This document shows positions 49,098-57,520 of a DNA stretch of 64,000 nucleotides, piece by piece. The notes under the pieces were generated by a model that saw nothing but the letters and a program-made list of their open reading frames with translations, searched no databases and was not told where the DNA came from. The position numbers were made by a program, and so were the translations under genes. The stretch is from RHKX01 sp046330415 (lineage in GTDB: Bacteria; Actinomycetota; Thermoleophilia; Solirubrobacterales; 70-9), in assembly GCA_046330415.1 (NCBI GenBank), contig JAXLSW010000011.1, positions 124,001-188,000 on the forward strand. Reading direction: 5' to 3'. How positions within the stretch are numbered: position 1 is the first letter of the stretch; the number at the start of each line of letters is the position of its first letter.

Positions 49098-50087
49098 ATG
49101 ACGGCGGGTCAGGGAGCCATCGAGATCAGCGTCGACCTGCCGGAGGACGGAGCGCTCGCGGGGATGGCCGAGGTCGTCCGCGAGGGGCTCTCCTGCCCGT
49201 TCAAGGAGATCCCGCCGAAGTACTTCTACGACGAGCGCGGCTCCGAGCTCTACGAGCGGATCACCGAGCTCCCCGAGTACTACCCGTACCGGTGCGAGCG
49301 CGAGATCCTCGACGCCCGCGCCACCGAGATCGTCGCCGCCGCCGAGCCGAGCACGCTGATCGAGCTCGGCTCTGGAGCGGCCGCGAAGAGCCGCGTGCTG
49401 CTCGACGCGATGCGCGACGCCGGGACGCTCGAGACCTACGTCCCGGTCGACATCTCCGAGGAGATCACCCGCCGCGCCGCCGCCGAGCTGGTCGACGAGT
49501 ACCCAGGGCTTGACGTTCGCGGCATCGTCTGCGACTACGAGACCCACCTCGAGCGGGTTCCCCGCCCTGAGGGGGCTCTGATCGCCTTCCTCGGCGGCAC
49601 CATCGGCAACTTCCGCCCGGCGGCCCGCCGCTCCTTCCTGGCTCGGATCGCGACCCTGATGTACCCGGGCGACCGGTTCCTGCTGGGCACCGACCTCGTC
49701 AAGGACCGCGCGATCGTCGAGGCCGCCTACAACGACTCCGCCGGCGTCACCGCCGAGTTCAACAAGAACGTCCTCACCGTCCTCAACCGCGAGCTCGGCG
49801 CCGACTTCGACCTCGACGCGTTCGAGCACGTCGCGTTCTGGGATCCCGAGAACGAGTGGATCGACATCCGCCTGCGCGCGCTCAGCGAGCAGCTCGTGGA
49901 CCTGACCGGTCTCGACATGCGCGCCCACTTCGCCCGCAACGAGGAGATGCGCACCGAGATCTCCACGAAGTTCACGCGCGAGCGCATCGAGTCCTCCTAC
50001 GCCGACGCGGGGCTCGAGCTGCTCGAGTGGTGGCTCGACGCCGAGGGCCTCTACGCGCTCAGCCTCGCTCGGCCGGCCCAGCAGTAG
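49098..50087 (+). CDS. egtD: L-histidine N-alpha-methyltransferase EgtD
   Basis: 329 residues. EgtD trimethylates L-histidine with S-adenosylmethionine to make hercynine, the first step to ergothioneine. Seen: GLSCPFKEIPPKYFYDERGSELYERITELPEYYPYR (the histidine-binding side), LIELGSGAAAKSRVLLDA (SAM motif), YVPVDISEE and AFLGGTIGNFRP, all diagnostic of this family. The ATG lies nine bases after the egtB stop. Histidine use here competes with the hut operon at the left edge. Confidence 0.95.
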   Translation: MTAGQGAIEISVDLPEDGALAGMAEVVREGLSCPFKEIPPKYFYDERGSELYERITELPEYYPYRCEREILDARATEIVAAAEPSTLIELGSGAAAKSRVLLDAMRDAGTLETYVPVDISEEITRRAAAELVDEYPGLDVRGIVCDYETHLERVPRPEGALIAFLGGTIGNFRPAARRSFLARIATLMYPGDRFLLGTDLVKDRAIVEAAYNDSAGVTAEFNKNVLTVLNRELGADFDLDAFEHVAFWDPENEWIDIRLRALSEQLVDLTGLDMRAHFARNEEMRTEISTKFTRERIESSYADAGLELLEWWLDAEGLYALSLARPAQQ

Positions 50088-50106
50088 GCGCCGGCGGCGC
50101 GTTAGG

Positions 50107-51312
50107 GTGAGCGGGGCCGTGAGCGAGCAGGGAACTCCCAGCGCGGAGGAGGGGGGACGGGGAGCCTCCTCGGTCGCCTTCAGGAACGTCACCAAGCGCT
50201 ACCGCGGCGCCGAGACCGACGCCGTCGAGGACCTCTCGCTCGAGGTCGAGGCGGGCGAGATCTGCGTGCTGGTCGGACCCTCGGGTTGCGGCAAAACGAC
50301 GGCGATGCGGATGGTCAACCGCACCGTCGAGATCACCTCGGGCGACATCGAGATCGGCGGCACCTCCGTCCGGCGGCGCTCCCCGGCGGAGCTGCGCCGC
50401 GAGATCGGCTACGTCATCCAGCAGATCGGCCTGTTCCCGCACCGGACGATCGCCGAGAACATCGCCACGGTGCCGCACCTGCTCGGCTGGGAGAAGGAGC
50501 GCACGCGGGCTCGCGTCGACGAGCTGCTGGAGCTGATCTCGCTCCCCGCTGACGTCGCCGACCGCTACCCGGCGCAGCTCTCAGGGGGCCAGCAGCAGCG
50601 GGTCGGCGTCGCCCGGGCCCTGGCGGCCGACCCGCCGGTGATGCTGATGGACGAGCCCTTCGGGGCGATCGACCCGATCAACCGCGAGCGTCTCCAGAAC
50701 GAGTTCCTGCGCCTGCAGGCCGAGATCCGCAAGACGATCCTCTTCGTCACCCACGACATCGATGAGGCGATCAAGATGGGCGACCGCATCGCGGTGCTCC
50801 GGGAAGGGGGCAAGCTGGCCCAGTACGCGACCCCCGCGGAGCTCCTGATGGATCCCGCCGACTCATTCGTCGAGGACTTCGTCGGGGCCGACCGTGCGCT
50901 GAAGCGGCTGGCCCTGATGCGGGTCGGGGACATCGATCTCTGGGAGGCTCCGCTTGCGTTCGTTGGGCAGTCGACGGCCGAGGTGCGAGCGAAGCTCGAG
51001 GGAGCGGAGGTTCCCCACGCGCTGCTGGTCGACTCCGACCGGCGGCCGCTCGGATGGCTCTCGGAGGGCGATCTGAGCAGGGAGACCGTGCCCGCAACGC
51101 CCGACTCCTCCCCGGAGCCGATCATCGACCGCTTCGACGTGATGCGCGATGCGCTCTCCGACCTGCTGCAGGCCGAGAGCCACTACGCGCCGGTCGTCGA
51201 TCGTCACGGAGCGATCGCCGGGGTCCTCTCCGTCGAGGTCATCCAGGACTTCCTCAGCTCCGCGGAGGCGACCGAGGAAGAGCACATGGCGGCTGAGCGG
51301 CCGCTCGGCTGA
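50107..51312 (+). CDS. Osmoprotectant (glycine betaine/choline-type) ABC transporter ATPase with CBS domains
   Basis: 401 residues. The ATPase domain has Walker A GPSGCGKTT, the signature LSGGQQQRVG and Walker B VMLMDEP. QQIGLFPHRTIAENIATVPHLLGW is the OpuA/OpuC/ProV hallmark. Two CBS domains fill residues 270-390, the likely ionic-strength or nucleotide sensor. It energises uptake of compatible solutes. Several GTG starts are possible (50107, 50119), both before the conserved core. It is the first gene of a four-gene operon with two permeases and a binding protein. Confidence 0.94.
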   Translation: MSGAVSEQGTPSAEEGGRGASSVAFRNVTKRYRGAETDAVEDLSLEVEAGEICVLVGPSGCGKTTAMRMVNRTVEITSGDIEIGGTSVRRRSPAELRREIGYVIQQIGLFPHRTIAENIATVPHLLGWEKERTRARVDELLELISLPADVADRYPAQLSGGQQQRVGVARALAADPPVMLMDEPFGAIDPINRERLQNEFLRLQAEIRKTILFVTHDIDEAIKMGDRIAVLREGGKLAQYATPAELLMDPADSFVEDFVGADRALKRLALMRVGDIDLWEAPLAFVGQSTAEVRAKLEGAEVPHALLVDSDRRPLGWLSEGDLSRETVPATPDSSPEPIIDRFDVMRDALSDLLQAESHYAPVVDRHGAIAGVLSVEVIQDFLSSAEATEEEHMAAERPLG

Positions 51313-51320
51313 GGTCGGTG

Positions 51321-52067
51321 ATGCTGGAGCGCGCCGCAGCCGATCTCGTGCCGCTGGTGGCCCAGTTCGAGGTGCGCGAGGCGGGTCAGGGTGCGACCAC
51401 CTGCGAGGGCAAGAACGAGACCTTCTGCCCGAACTACTTCTTCGACAACATCAACGACTATGTCAAGCCGACCCTCGAGCACGTCGAGCTCGTGCTCCTC
51501 GGCGTCGTCCTCGGCTTCGCCGTTGCGATGGTCCTCGCGATCGCCTCCCATGGCCGCCGCTGGCTGATCCCGCCGCTCGTCGGGGTCACCGGGATCCTCT
51601 ACACGATCCCCAGCATCGCCCTCTTCATGATCCTCTCGCCGCTCACCGGCCGGACGCTGGCGACTGCGGTGCTCGCCCTCGCCATCTACAACCTGCAGAT
51701 CATCTACCGCAACGCCAACGCCGGGCTCGCGAACGTGCCGGATTCGGCGAAGGAGGCGGGGCGGGGAATGGGCATGACCGACCGCCAGCTCCTCTGGCGC
51801 GTCGAGCTGCCGCTGGCGATGCCGGAGATCATCGCCGGGGTGAGGATCGCCACCGTCTCGACCGTCGCGATCGCGACCCTGGCGATCTTCGTCGGCGCCG
51901 GCGGCCTCGGCGAGGTGATCTACACCGACGGCTACTCGCGTGACGTCTTCAAGACCAACATCGTCGCCGGGAGCGTGATCGCGATGGTGATGGCGATCGG
52001 CTTCGACGGCCTCCTGGTCCTCGCCCAGCGGTTCATCTCGCCGTGGCGGACGGTGCGGGCGATATGA
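51321..52067 (+). CDS. Osmoprotectant ABC transporter permease 1
   Basis: 248-residue permease of the OpuC/ProW type. After a short N-terminal segment with two Cys (ATTCEGKNETFCPNYFF), five or six helices follow. The EAA-like loop GRGMGMTDRQLLWRVELPLAMPEIIAGVRIATVSTVA is clear. The TGILYTIPSIALFMIL segment is typical of quaternary-amine permeases. The ATG at 51321 lies eight bases after the ATPase stop; a GTG directly before it is an alternative. Its stop overlaps the next permease's ATG. Confidence 0.92.
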   Translation: MLERAAADLVPLVAQFEVREAGQGATTCEGKNETFCPNYFFDNINDYVKPTLEHVELVLLGVVLGFAVAMVLAIASHGRRWLIPPLVGVTGILYTIPSIALFMILSPLTGRTLATAVLALAIYNLQIIYRNANAGLANVPDSAKEAGRGMGMTDRQLLWRVELPLAMPEIIAGVRIATVSTVAIATLAIFVGAGGLGEVIYTDGYSRDVFKTNIVAGSVIAMVMAIGFDGLLVLAQRFISPWRTVRAI

Positions 52068-52828
52068 GCACCGCGAGCGCTTTCGCCGACCTGCTGACGC
52101 CGTCGCTCGGCTTCCTCGGCTCGTTCGGCGGCGCGATCGACTTCATCTTCAACCAGCGGCCCGGCGAGGGGGGGACCGAGGGGATCATGGTCGGCGGGCT
52201 TGACCAGATCTGGGAGCTGCTCAGATCCCAGCTGCTGATCAGCCTGATGGCGCTGATCCTGGCGACCATCATCGCCATGCCGATCGGCCTCTACCTCGGC
52301 CACCGCGGCGTCGGCGAGTTCCTCGCGGTCGCGGTCGGCAACGCGGGCCGGGCGATCCCCGAGCTGGCCCTGATCGCCCTCATGGTCGCGTTCATCGGCA
52401 CCGGCACGCTGAACGTGACGATCGCGGTGACCGTGCTCGGCATCCCGCCGATCCTCACCAACACCTTCGTCGGCATGCGCCAGGTCGACCGCGGTGCCGT
52501 CGAGGCCGCCCGTGGTGTCGGTATGACCGAGTTCGAGATCATCCGCAAGGTCGAGCTGCCGCTCGCGATCCCGACCATCATGGGCGGCGTCCGGACCGCG
52601 TCGGTGAACATCATCGCGACGTCGACGATCGGTTCGCTCGCCGGCGTCGACACGCTCGGTCAGCTCATCCTCGGTGAGGCCGAGTACGGGAGCGAGGGCG
52701 TCATCGCCGGCGCCATCGTCGTCGCGGCCCTGGCGCTCCTGTTCGAGGCGGTCCTGGCCGGGATCCAGCATCTGCTCACGCCGCGGGGCCTGACCCTGCA
52801 GCGCGCCGCGGCCGCATCGACCGCATAG
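52064..52828 (+). CDS. Osmoprotectant ABC transporter permease 2
   Basis: 254-residue second permease. The EAA loop is ARGVGMTEFEIIRKVELPLAIPTIMGGVRTASVNIIATSTIG, and helices include LLISLMALILATIIAMPIGLYLGH and ELALIALMVAFIGTGTLNVTIAVTVLGIPPILTNTFVG, as in OpuCD. The ATG at 52064 overlaps the upstream stop (ATGA). With permease 1 it makes the heterodimeric channel. A spacer of 78 bases with an AGAGAGGAACC ribosome site precedes the binding-protein gene. Confidence 0.93.
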   Translation: MSTASAFADLLTPSLGFLGSFGGAIDFIFNQRPGEGGTEGIMVGGLDQIWELLRSQLLISLMALILATIIAMPIGLYLGHRGVGEFLAVAVGNAGRAIPELALIALMVAFIGTGTLNVTIAVTVLGIPPILTNTFVGMRQVDRGAVEAARGVGMTEFEIIRKVELPLAIPTIMGGVRTASVNIIATSTIGSLAGVDTLGQLILGEAEYGSEGVIAGAIVVAALALLFEAVLAGIQHLLTPRGLTLQRAAAASTA

Positions 52829-52906
52829 GATCAGGCTCGGCAGGCCGCGGGGGGAATCCGCGGGCGTCATTCGTAACGACCCGACACAGAGAGGAACCAC
52901 CTCGAC

Positions 52907-53896
52907 ATGAGCAGCTTCACGCGCCCCAGGGCGATGTTCGCGTTGCTCGCCGCCCTCGTGCTCGCCTTCGCGATCTCGGCCTGCGGCAGCGACGACGACT
53001 CGACCGCGACGGATTCGACGACGAGCTCGAGCACCAGCAACCTGATCGAATCGAACCCCGACAACTCCGGCGTCAAGCTGACGATCGGTTCGAAGAACTT
53101 CACCGAGCAGGAGATTCTCGGCGAGATCTACGCGCAGGCGCTCGCGGCTGCCGGCTACGACGTCGACACCGATCTCAGCCTCGGCTCCGAGCAGGTGGCG
53201 TTGAAGGCGCTCGAGGACGGCGACATCAGCGGTTACCCGGAGTACACCTCGACCGCGCTGACGTCGTTCTTCAAGACGGCCCCCGAGGACGTCCCCGGCG
53301 ACGCCCAGGAGGCCGTCGAGCAGGCGCAGCCCGACTTCGAGAAGCTCGGCCTGGTCGCCTACTCCCCGACCCCCTTCTCGAGCGCGAACGCGGTCGGCCT
53401 GCTGACCTCGACGGCGGAGGACCTCGACGTCTCGACCATCTCCGACCTCGAGGGCAAGAGCCAGGACCTGACCCTCGCCGGCTCCCCCGAGTGCCCGCAG
53501 CGCATCGACTGCCTCGCCGGCCTCGAGCAGAACTACGGGCTGGAGTTCGGCAAGTTCACGCCGGTCGACATCGGCCTGCGCTACGAGGTGCTCGACAAGG
53601 GCGACGCGGACCTGTCGATCCTGTTCACCACGGACGCGCAGCTCTTCGTCGATCCCGACAAGTACACGATCCTCGAGGACGACAAGGGCGTGCTCCCCGC
53701 CGGCAACGTGATCTTCGTCTCCGACCAGCAGGTCGCCGACGACGCGGGTCCCGATTACCAGGCCACGATCGAGCATGTCCAGGAGGGCCTGACGCTCGAG
53801 GTCATGCAGGAGCTCAACGCCCGCGTCGACATCGACAAGGAGCAGCCGGCCGAGGCTGCGCAGGAGTACCTGCAGGAGAGCGGCTACATCGAGTAG
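52907..53896 (+). CDS. Osmoprotectant-binding lipoprotein
   Basis: 329 residues. The signal peptide ends with a lipobox, FAISAC (Cys about 25), followed by an acidic Asp/Ser/Thr linker. The mature domain is OpuAC/OsmF-like: LTIGSKNFTEQEILGEIYAQALAAAGYDV, YPEYTSTAL and FTTDAQLFVDPDKYTILEDD. It captures glycine betaine, choline or a related compound at the outer face of the membrane and hands it to the permeases. The ATG has AGAGAGGAACCACCTCGAC upstream. The operon ends in a nested hairpin. Confidence 0.95.
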   Translation: MSSFTRPRAMFALLAALVLAFAISACGSDDDSTATDSTTSSSTSNLIESNPDNSGVKLTIGSKNFTEQEILGEIYAQALAAAGYDVDTDLSLGSEQVALKALEDGDISGYPEYTSTALTSFFKTAPEDVPGDAQEAVEQAQPDFEKLGLVAYSPTPFSSANAVGLLTSTAEDLDVSTISDLEGKSQDLTLAGSPECPQRIDCLAGLEQNYGLEFGKFTPVDIGLRYEVLDKGDADLSILFTTDAQLFVDPDKYTILEDDKGVLPAGNVIFVSDQQVADDAGPDYQATIEHVQEGLTLEVMQELNARVDIDKEQPAEAAQEYLQESGYIE

Positions 53897-53925
53897 CTCT
53901 CGTCGGCATGGCGGGGCCGGGCGAT

Positions 53926-53975
53926 GGGAGAGCAGCCGGCCTCGCCTTCGGCGGAAGACGGCCGGGCGGTCTCCC
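53926..53975. terminator. Nested hairpin, likely bidirectional terminator
   Basis: Concentric pairs: GGGAGA (53926-53931) with TCTCCC (53970-53975), CCGGCC (53936-53941) with GGCCGG (53960-53965), and CGCC/GGCG around TTC. It lies between the convergent binding-protein and cyclase genes. Confidence 0.6.
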
Positions 53976-54001
53976 ACCGCTCGGCCCCTTCGGTCCCGAG
54001 G

Positions 54002-54790
54002 CTACGCTCGGCTGACCGAGTAGACCTCGAGGTCCTTGGGCGCGCCCTTGGCGCGGAACCGGAGCTTGCGCTTGATCTTGAGCCGCTCCTCGTCGAGCCG
54101 CTCGCGGACCGAGCCGGAGACGAGCAGCTCCTCGCCCTTCGCGGCCTGGGCGACGCGGGCGGCGATGTTGACGTCGACGCCGAGGTAGTCGCGACCGACC
54201 CTGCGCGGCTGCCCGTGGTGGGCGCCCGCGCGCATCAGCGGGCGTTCGCCGAGCACCTCGATCCCGGCGATCGCGTCCTGGGAGTCCAGGACGGCCTCGA
54301 CCGCCGCGGTCGGCTCGAGGAACGTGGCCATGAGGCCGTCGCCGAGTCGTTTGACGATCCGGCCGCCGTGGTCGGTGATGGCCGGGCTCACCTGTCCGTC
54401 GACCTGTCGCAGCAGCTCCGTCGCCGCGGTGTCGCCGGCATCGAGTGCCCAGTCCGAGAAGCGGACGAGGTCGGTGAAGACGATCGTCATCTCGGTCTCG
54501 CCGCGCTCGTCCCACCCGCCTGAGGCCAGCGCCTCGTAGACCTGCAGCGTCCCGAGGCCGAGCTCGCGCAGGATGCTCGGCCGATCGGCGCTGATCTCGG
54601 CGATGCGGCGACCGAGGATCTGCGATGCCTGATCGCCTCCCGTCGACATCGGATCGCCGAAGTCGCTGTCGCCGGGGAGGATCCGCCGCGCTCCGCGGGC
54701 CAGCTTCGCCAGGGTCTCCAGACGGCTCGCCGGGCTGGAGTCGATCTCGACGATCTCGACGTCGTCCTCATCGTGATCCCCGGCGCTCAC
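54002..54790 (-). CDS. Adenylate/guanylate cyclase-domain protein
   Basis: 262 residues from GTG 54790. The N-terminal half is a helical linker (RLETLAKLARGARRILPG, then LGRRIAEISADRPSILRELGLG). The C-terminal class III cyclase domain (about 105-225) has TIVFTDLVRFSDWA (metal Asp), GRIVKRLGDGLMATF and a shortened RAGAHHGQPRRVGRDYLGVDVNIAARV, followed by a strand-rich end (RFRAKGAPKDLEVYSV). No membrane helix is seen. It may make cAMP, but purine-specifying residues cannot be confirmed by eye. A GTG at 54814 is an alternative start. Confidence 0.87.
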   Translation of the reverse strand: MSAGDHDEDDVEIVEIDSSPASRLETLAKLARGARRILPGDSDFGDPMSTGGDQASQILGRRIAEISADRPSILRELGLGTLQVYEALASGGWDERGETEMTIVFTDLVRFSDWALDAGDTAATELLRQVDGQVSPAITDHGGRIVKRLGDGLMATFLEPTAAVEAVLDSQDAIAGIEVLGERPLMRAGAHHGQPRRVGRDYLGVDVNIAARVAQAAKGEELLVSGSVRERLDEERLKIKRKLRFRAKGAPKDLEVYSVSRA

Positions 54791-54837
54791 GCATGCGAAT
54801 CTACCCAGTTGCACCGTTGTCCAGACGTTCCTTCCTA

Positions 54838-54843
54838 TAGGCT
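54838..54843 (+). promoter_or_regulatory. TAGGCT -10-like box
   Basis: TAGGCT ends nine bases before the ATG at 54853; a TTGTCC 15 bases further upstream (54817-54822) may serve as a poor -35 element. Confidence 0.4.
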
Positions 54844-54852
54844 CGCGCCGGG

Positions 54853-55350
54853 ATGCAGGTCTCGAAGCTTTCGCGCTCGGAGGTGCTTGGGATGGTGGCC
54901 GCCGTCGTGCTGGTTGTCGCCGTCCTCTTCCTCCCCTGGTACTCGCTGTCGGACATCGACGGTGCCCCCCGGCACGGCGATGAGCTCATCTGCGGCAGCG
55001 GCGAGTACTCGTGCACCGGTTTCGAGACGTTCCCGATCTTGCGCTGGCTGCTGCTCGCAGCCGCTTCCGCGCCCTTCATCCTCGCCTGGATCGTGGTGCG
55101 CGGCAACAAGCTCTCCTGGCCCCCCGGCGAGCTGACCATGGTGGTCGGCTTCACGGCCTTCGTGCTGATCGCCTACAACGGCATCCTCGACCTGCCCGGC
55201 GACGGCCCGGCGGAGGTCGGGGTCAGCAAGGACTGGGGCTACTGGGTCGCGCTCCTGGCCTCGGCCGGGATCGCGGCAGCCGGTATCGGGCGCTCGATGG
55301 AGGAGCAGCAGGGTGGCGCCGGGGCGCGGAAACCGCCGGGTTCCGTCTAG
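54853..55350 (+). CDS. Four-helix membrane protein of unknown function
   Basis: 165 residues. Helices are seen at about 10-30 (LGMVAAVVLVVAVLFLPWY), 62-82 (ILRWLLLAAASAPFILAWIV), 93-110 (LTMVVGFTAFVLIAYNGIL) and 126-145 (YWVALLASAGIAAAGIG). Two Cys lie in the first external loop (LICGSGEYSCTG) and could form a disulfide. The FLPWYSL turn after helix 1 is common in uncharacterised actinobacterial membrane proteins. No named family is recognised. It is divergent from the cyclase gene and 84 bases upstream of glpX. Confidence 0.72.
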   Translation: MQVSKLSRSEVLGMVAAVVLVVAVLFLPWYSLSDIDGAPRHGDELICGSGEYSCTGFETFPILRWLLLAAASAPFILAWIVVRGNKLSWPPGELTMVVGFTAFVLIAYNGILDLPGDGPAEVGVSKDWGYWVALLASAGIAAAGIGRSMEEQQGGAGARKPPGSV

Positions 55351-55421
55351 GACGGCCAGCGGGCGACCCCGCGCGGAGCTCGGGCTTTCCTGACCTGACC
55401 GCGCTGCGGCGCCGGCATCCA

Positions 55422-55427
55422 TAAGGT
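55422..55427 (+). promoter_or_regulatory. TAAGGT -10-like box of glpX
   Basis: TAAGGT ends seven bases before the GTG start at 55435, with no Shine-Dalgarno sequence; this suggests a leaderless transcript. Confidence 0.4.
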
Positions 55428-55434
55428 CCAGCCC

Positions 55435-56451
55435 GTGGGAGTCATCTCGCAAGACGTCCGATCGGGTACGAAGCCCGACCGCAACCTCGCCCTCGACCTC
55501 GTGCGCGTCACCGAGGCGGCCGCGCTGGCCGCCTCGCGGTGGGTCGGCCGCGGCGACAAGGAGGCCGCCGACGGCGCCGCCGTCGATGCCATGCGCCTGC
55601 TCATCAACACCGTGCCGATGGACGGCATCGTCGTCATCGGCGAGGGTGAGAAGGACGAGGCGCCGATGCTCTACAACGGCGAGGAGATCGGCGACGGCTC
55701 GCCTCCGCGCGTGGACATCGCCGTCGACCCACTGGAGGGAACCAGGCTCTGCGCGCAGGGGCGCCCAGGCTCCCTCGCGGTGATCGCCCTCGCCGAGCGG
55801 GGCGCGATGTTCGACCCGGGCCCCTGCGTCTACATGGAGAAGCTTGCCGGCGGCCCTGAGATCGCCGACTGCCTGTCGTTGGAGATCCCGATCGGTGACG
55901 TCGTCCAGCGCGTCGCCGACAAGCGCGGCGTCAGCCCGACGGAGATCACCACGGTGATCCTCGATCGCGAGCGCCATGCCGAGGGGGTGCGCCAGATCCG
56001 CGAGGCCGGGAGCCGCATCCGCTTCATCACCGACGGCGACGTCTCCGCGGCGCTGCTGGCGGTCACCGAGGGGACCGGCGTCGACATGCTCTGGGGGATC
56101 GGCGGCACACCGGAGGGCGTCATCTCCGCCGCCGCGATCAAGTGCCTCGGCGGCGAGATCCTCGGTCGCCTCTGGCCGCGCGACGACGGCGAGCGCAAGG
56201 CGGCCGTCGACGCCGGCTACGAGATCGAGCGCGTCCTCACCGTCGACGAGCTCGTCGGCGGCAACGACGCGTTCTTCGCCGCCAGCGGCGTCACCGACGG
56301 CGATCTCCTGCAGGGGGTTCGCTATCACCCCGGCGAGTACGCAACGACCGAGTCGCTCGTCATGCGCTCCCGCTCCGGCACGGTGCGCCGGATCAGCGGC
56401 CGCCACGACCAGCGGAAGCTGCGCGAGGTCACCGACGGCCTGTACGGGTAG
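55435..56451 (+). CDS. glpX: Class II fructose-1,6-bisphosphatase
   Basis: 338-residue GlpX-type phosphatase that hydrolyses fructose 1,6-bisphosphate in gluconeogenesis. Seen: NLALDLVRVTEAAALAASRWVGRGDKEAADGAAVDAMR, then IVVIGEGEKDEAPMLYNGE (metal site), DPLEGTRLCAQGRPGSLAVIALAERG, and GIGGTPEGVISAAAIKCLGG. Most actinobacteria rely on this class as their only FBPase. The DPLEGT motif is followed by RLCAQGRPG rather than the commoner TLTAKG, a mild variation. The SDR gene follows after nine bases. Confidence 0.95.
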   Translation: MGVISQDVRSGTKPDRNLALDLVRVTEAAALAASRWVGRGDKEAADGAAVDAMRLLINTVPMDGIVVIGEGEKDEAPMLYNGEEIGDGSPPRVDIAVDPLEGTRLCAQGRPGSLAVIALAERGAMFDPGPCVYMEKLAGGPEIADCLSLEIPIGDVVQRVADKRGVSPTEITTVILDRERHAEGVRQIREAGSRIRFITDGDVSAALLAVTEGTGVDMLWGIGGTPEGVISAAAIKCLGGEILGRLWPRDDGERKAAVDAGYEIERVLTVDELVGGNDAFFAASGVTDGDLLQGVRYHPGEYATTESLVMRSRSGTVRRISGRHDQRKLREVTDGLYG

Positions 56452-56460
56452 CCGTCGCCC

Positions 56461-57357
56461 GTGATCCTGATCGCGGGTGCAACCGGCTACATCGGCGGCC
56501 TCCTCGCGGACGAGCTCGTCGGCGGTGGGCCTGACGTGCGGTGCATGGCCCGCTCACCCGAGCGCGCGAAGGGGAGCCTCCCCGGCGCCTGCGAGGTCGT
56601 TCGTGGGGACGTCCTCGAGCCGGAGACCCTCGACGAAGCGCTGACGGGCGTCGAGCTCGCCTATTACCTCGTCCACTCGATGGGCCGCGGTGGCGACGGT
56701 GGCTTCGCCGAGCGCGACCGCCGCGGTGCCCGCAACTTCGCGGAGGCCTGCGAGCGGCAGGGGGTCGGGCGCATCGTCTACCTGGGGGGCCTCGGCGAGG
56801 GGAAGTCCGAGCACCTGCGGTCGCGACATGAGACCGCCGAGGAGCTCGCCTCCAGCGGCGTCCCGCTCACCTACTTCCGAGCTGCCGTCGTGATCGGCTC
56901 CGGCAGCGAGTCGCTGCGGACGATCGCCTACCTCGTCAAGCGCCTGCCCGCGATGGTGACCCCGAGTTGGACGGACACGCGCACGCAGCCGATCGCTGCC
57001 GCCGACGTCGTCGCCTTCCTCGCGGCAGCGCCCGACGTCGGCGCGTCGGCGGGTCGCGAGATCGAGATCGGCGGCCCGGACGTCACCACCTACGGTGAGC
57101 TGCTGGACCTGGCCGCCGAGGCACAGGGCAAGCGCCCGCGCCCGCGTTTCGGGGTTCCGGTCCTCTCGCCCTCGCTCAGCTCCCACTGGATCGGCCTCGT
57201 TACCCCCGTGGACGCAGGGGTGGCGCGACCGCTGGTCGAGGGTCTGAGCACGGAGACGGTCGTCACGGACCCGTCGGGGATGGAGCTCTTCGACGTCGAG
57301 CTGACCCCACTGCGCGAGGCGATGGCCAGCGAGGTCCCGGCCGCGCTCAGGGGTTGA
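56461..57357 (+). CDS. NAD(P)H-binding SDR/NmrA-like protein
   Basis: 298-residue atypical short-chain dehydrogenase. The nucleotide motif ILIAGATGYIGGLLADELV (GATGYIG) is at the extreme N-terminus, followed by RCMARSPERAKG and YYLVHSMGRGGDGGFAERDRRGARNFAEAC, characteristic of the YbjT/NmrA-like group. The canonical catalytic Tyr-x-x-x-Lys is not obvious. It could be a quinone or epimerase-like reductase or a redox sensor. The start is GTG 56461, nine bases after glpX, so it is probably co-transcribed. Confidence 0.88.
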   Translation: MILIAGATGYIGGLLADELVGGGPDVRCMARSPERAKGSLPGACEVVRGDVLEPETLDEALTGVELAYYLVHSMGRGGDGGFAERDRRGARNFAEACERQGVGRIVYLGGLGEGKSEHLRSRHETAEELASSGVPLTYFRAAVVIGSGSESLRTIAYLVKRLPAMVTPSWTDTRTQPIAAADVVAFLAAAPDVGASAGREIEIGGPDVTTYGELLDLAAEAQGKRPRPRFGVPVLSPSLSSHWIGLVTPVDAGVARPLVEGLSTETVVTDPSGMELFDVELTPLREAMASEVPAALRG

Positions 57358-57436
57358 GGGGCCAGGGCTCGGCCTCGTCCGAACCCACCGCTCCGCTGAG
57401 CGTCGTCTCGTCCCCGCTGCCGGCGGGCGACGATCG

Positions 57437-57481
57437 GTGAGATCGACACTTGGGACGCCCTGGGCCCCGATGTCCATCTCA
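57437..57481. repeat. Dispersed inverted-repeat element, copy 2
   Basis: It begins GTGAGATCGACACTTGGG and ends GTCCATCTCA, matching the copy at 10050-10096 in both arms and in the ACTTGGG start of the loop. The arms here pair imperfectly. Like copy 1 it is intergenic, here between convergent genes. Confidence 0.65.
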
Positions 57482-57505
57482 GGGTGCCTGAGAATCTCAG
57501 CACCC
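57482..57505. terminator. Hairpin between SDR and BrkB genes
   Basis: GGGTGCCTGAGA pairs with TCTCAGCACCC (one bulged C). It lies 16 bases after the brkB stop on the minus strand and can also serve the convergent SDR gene. Confidence 0.55.
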
Positions 57506-57520
57506 GGGCGCAAGGTTCGC

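Noticed and set aside
51932..53977. 681-codon minus-strand frame opposite the osmoprotectant permease and binding-protein genes
   Set aside because: Shadow frame; the plus-strand genes have signal, lipobox and permease motifs and ATGA coupling.
54835..56406. 523-codon minus-strand frame opposite the membrane protein and glpX
   Set aside because: Shadow frame; GlpX on the plus strand is certain and the antisense product has no recognisable domain.
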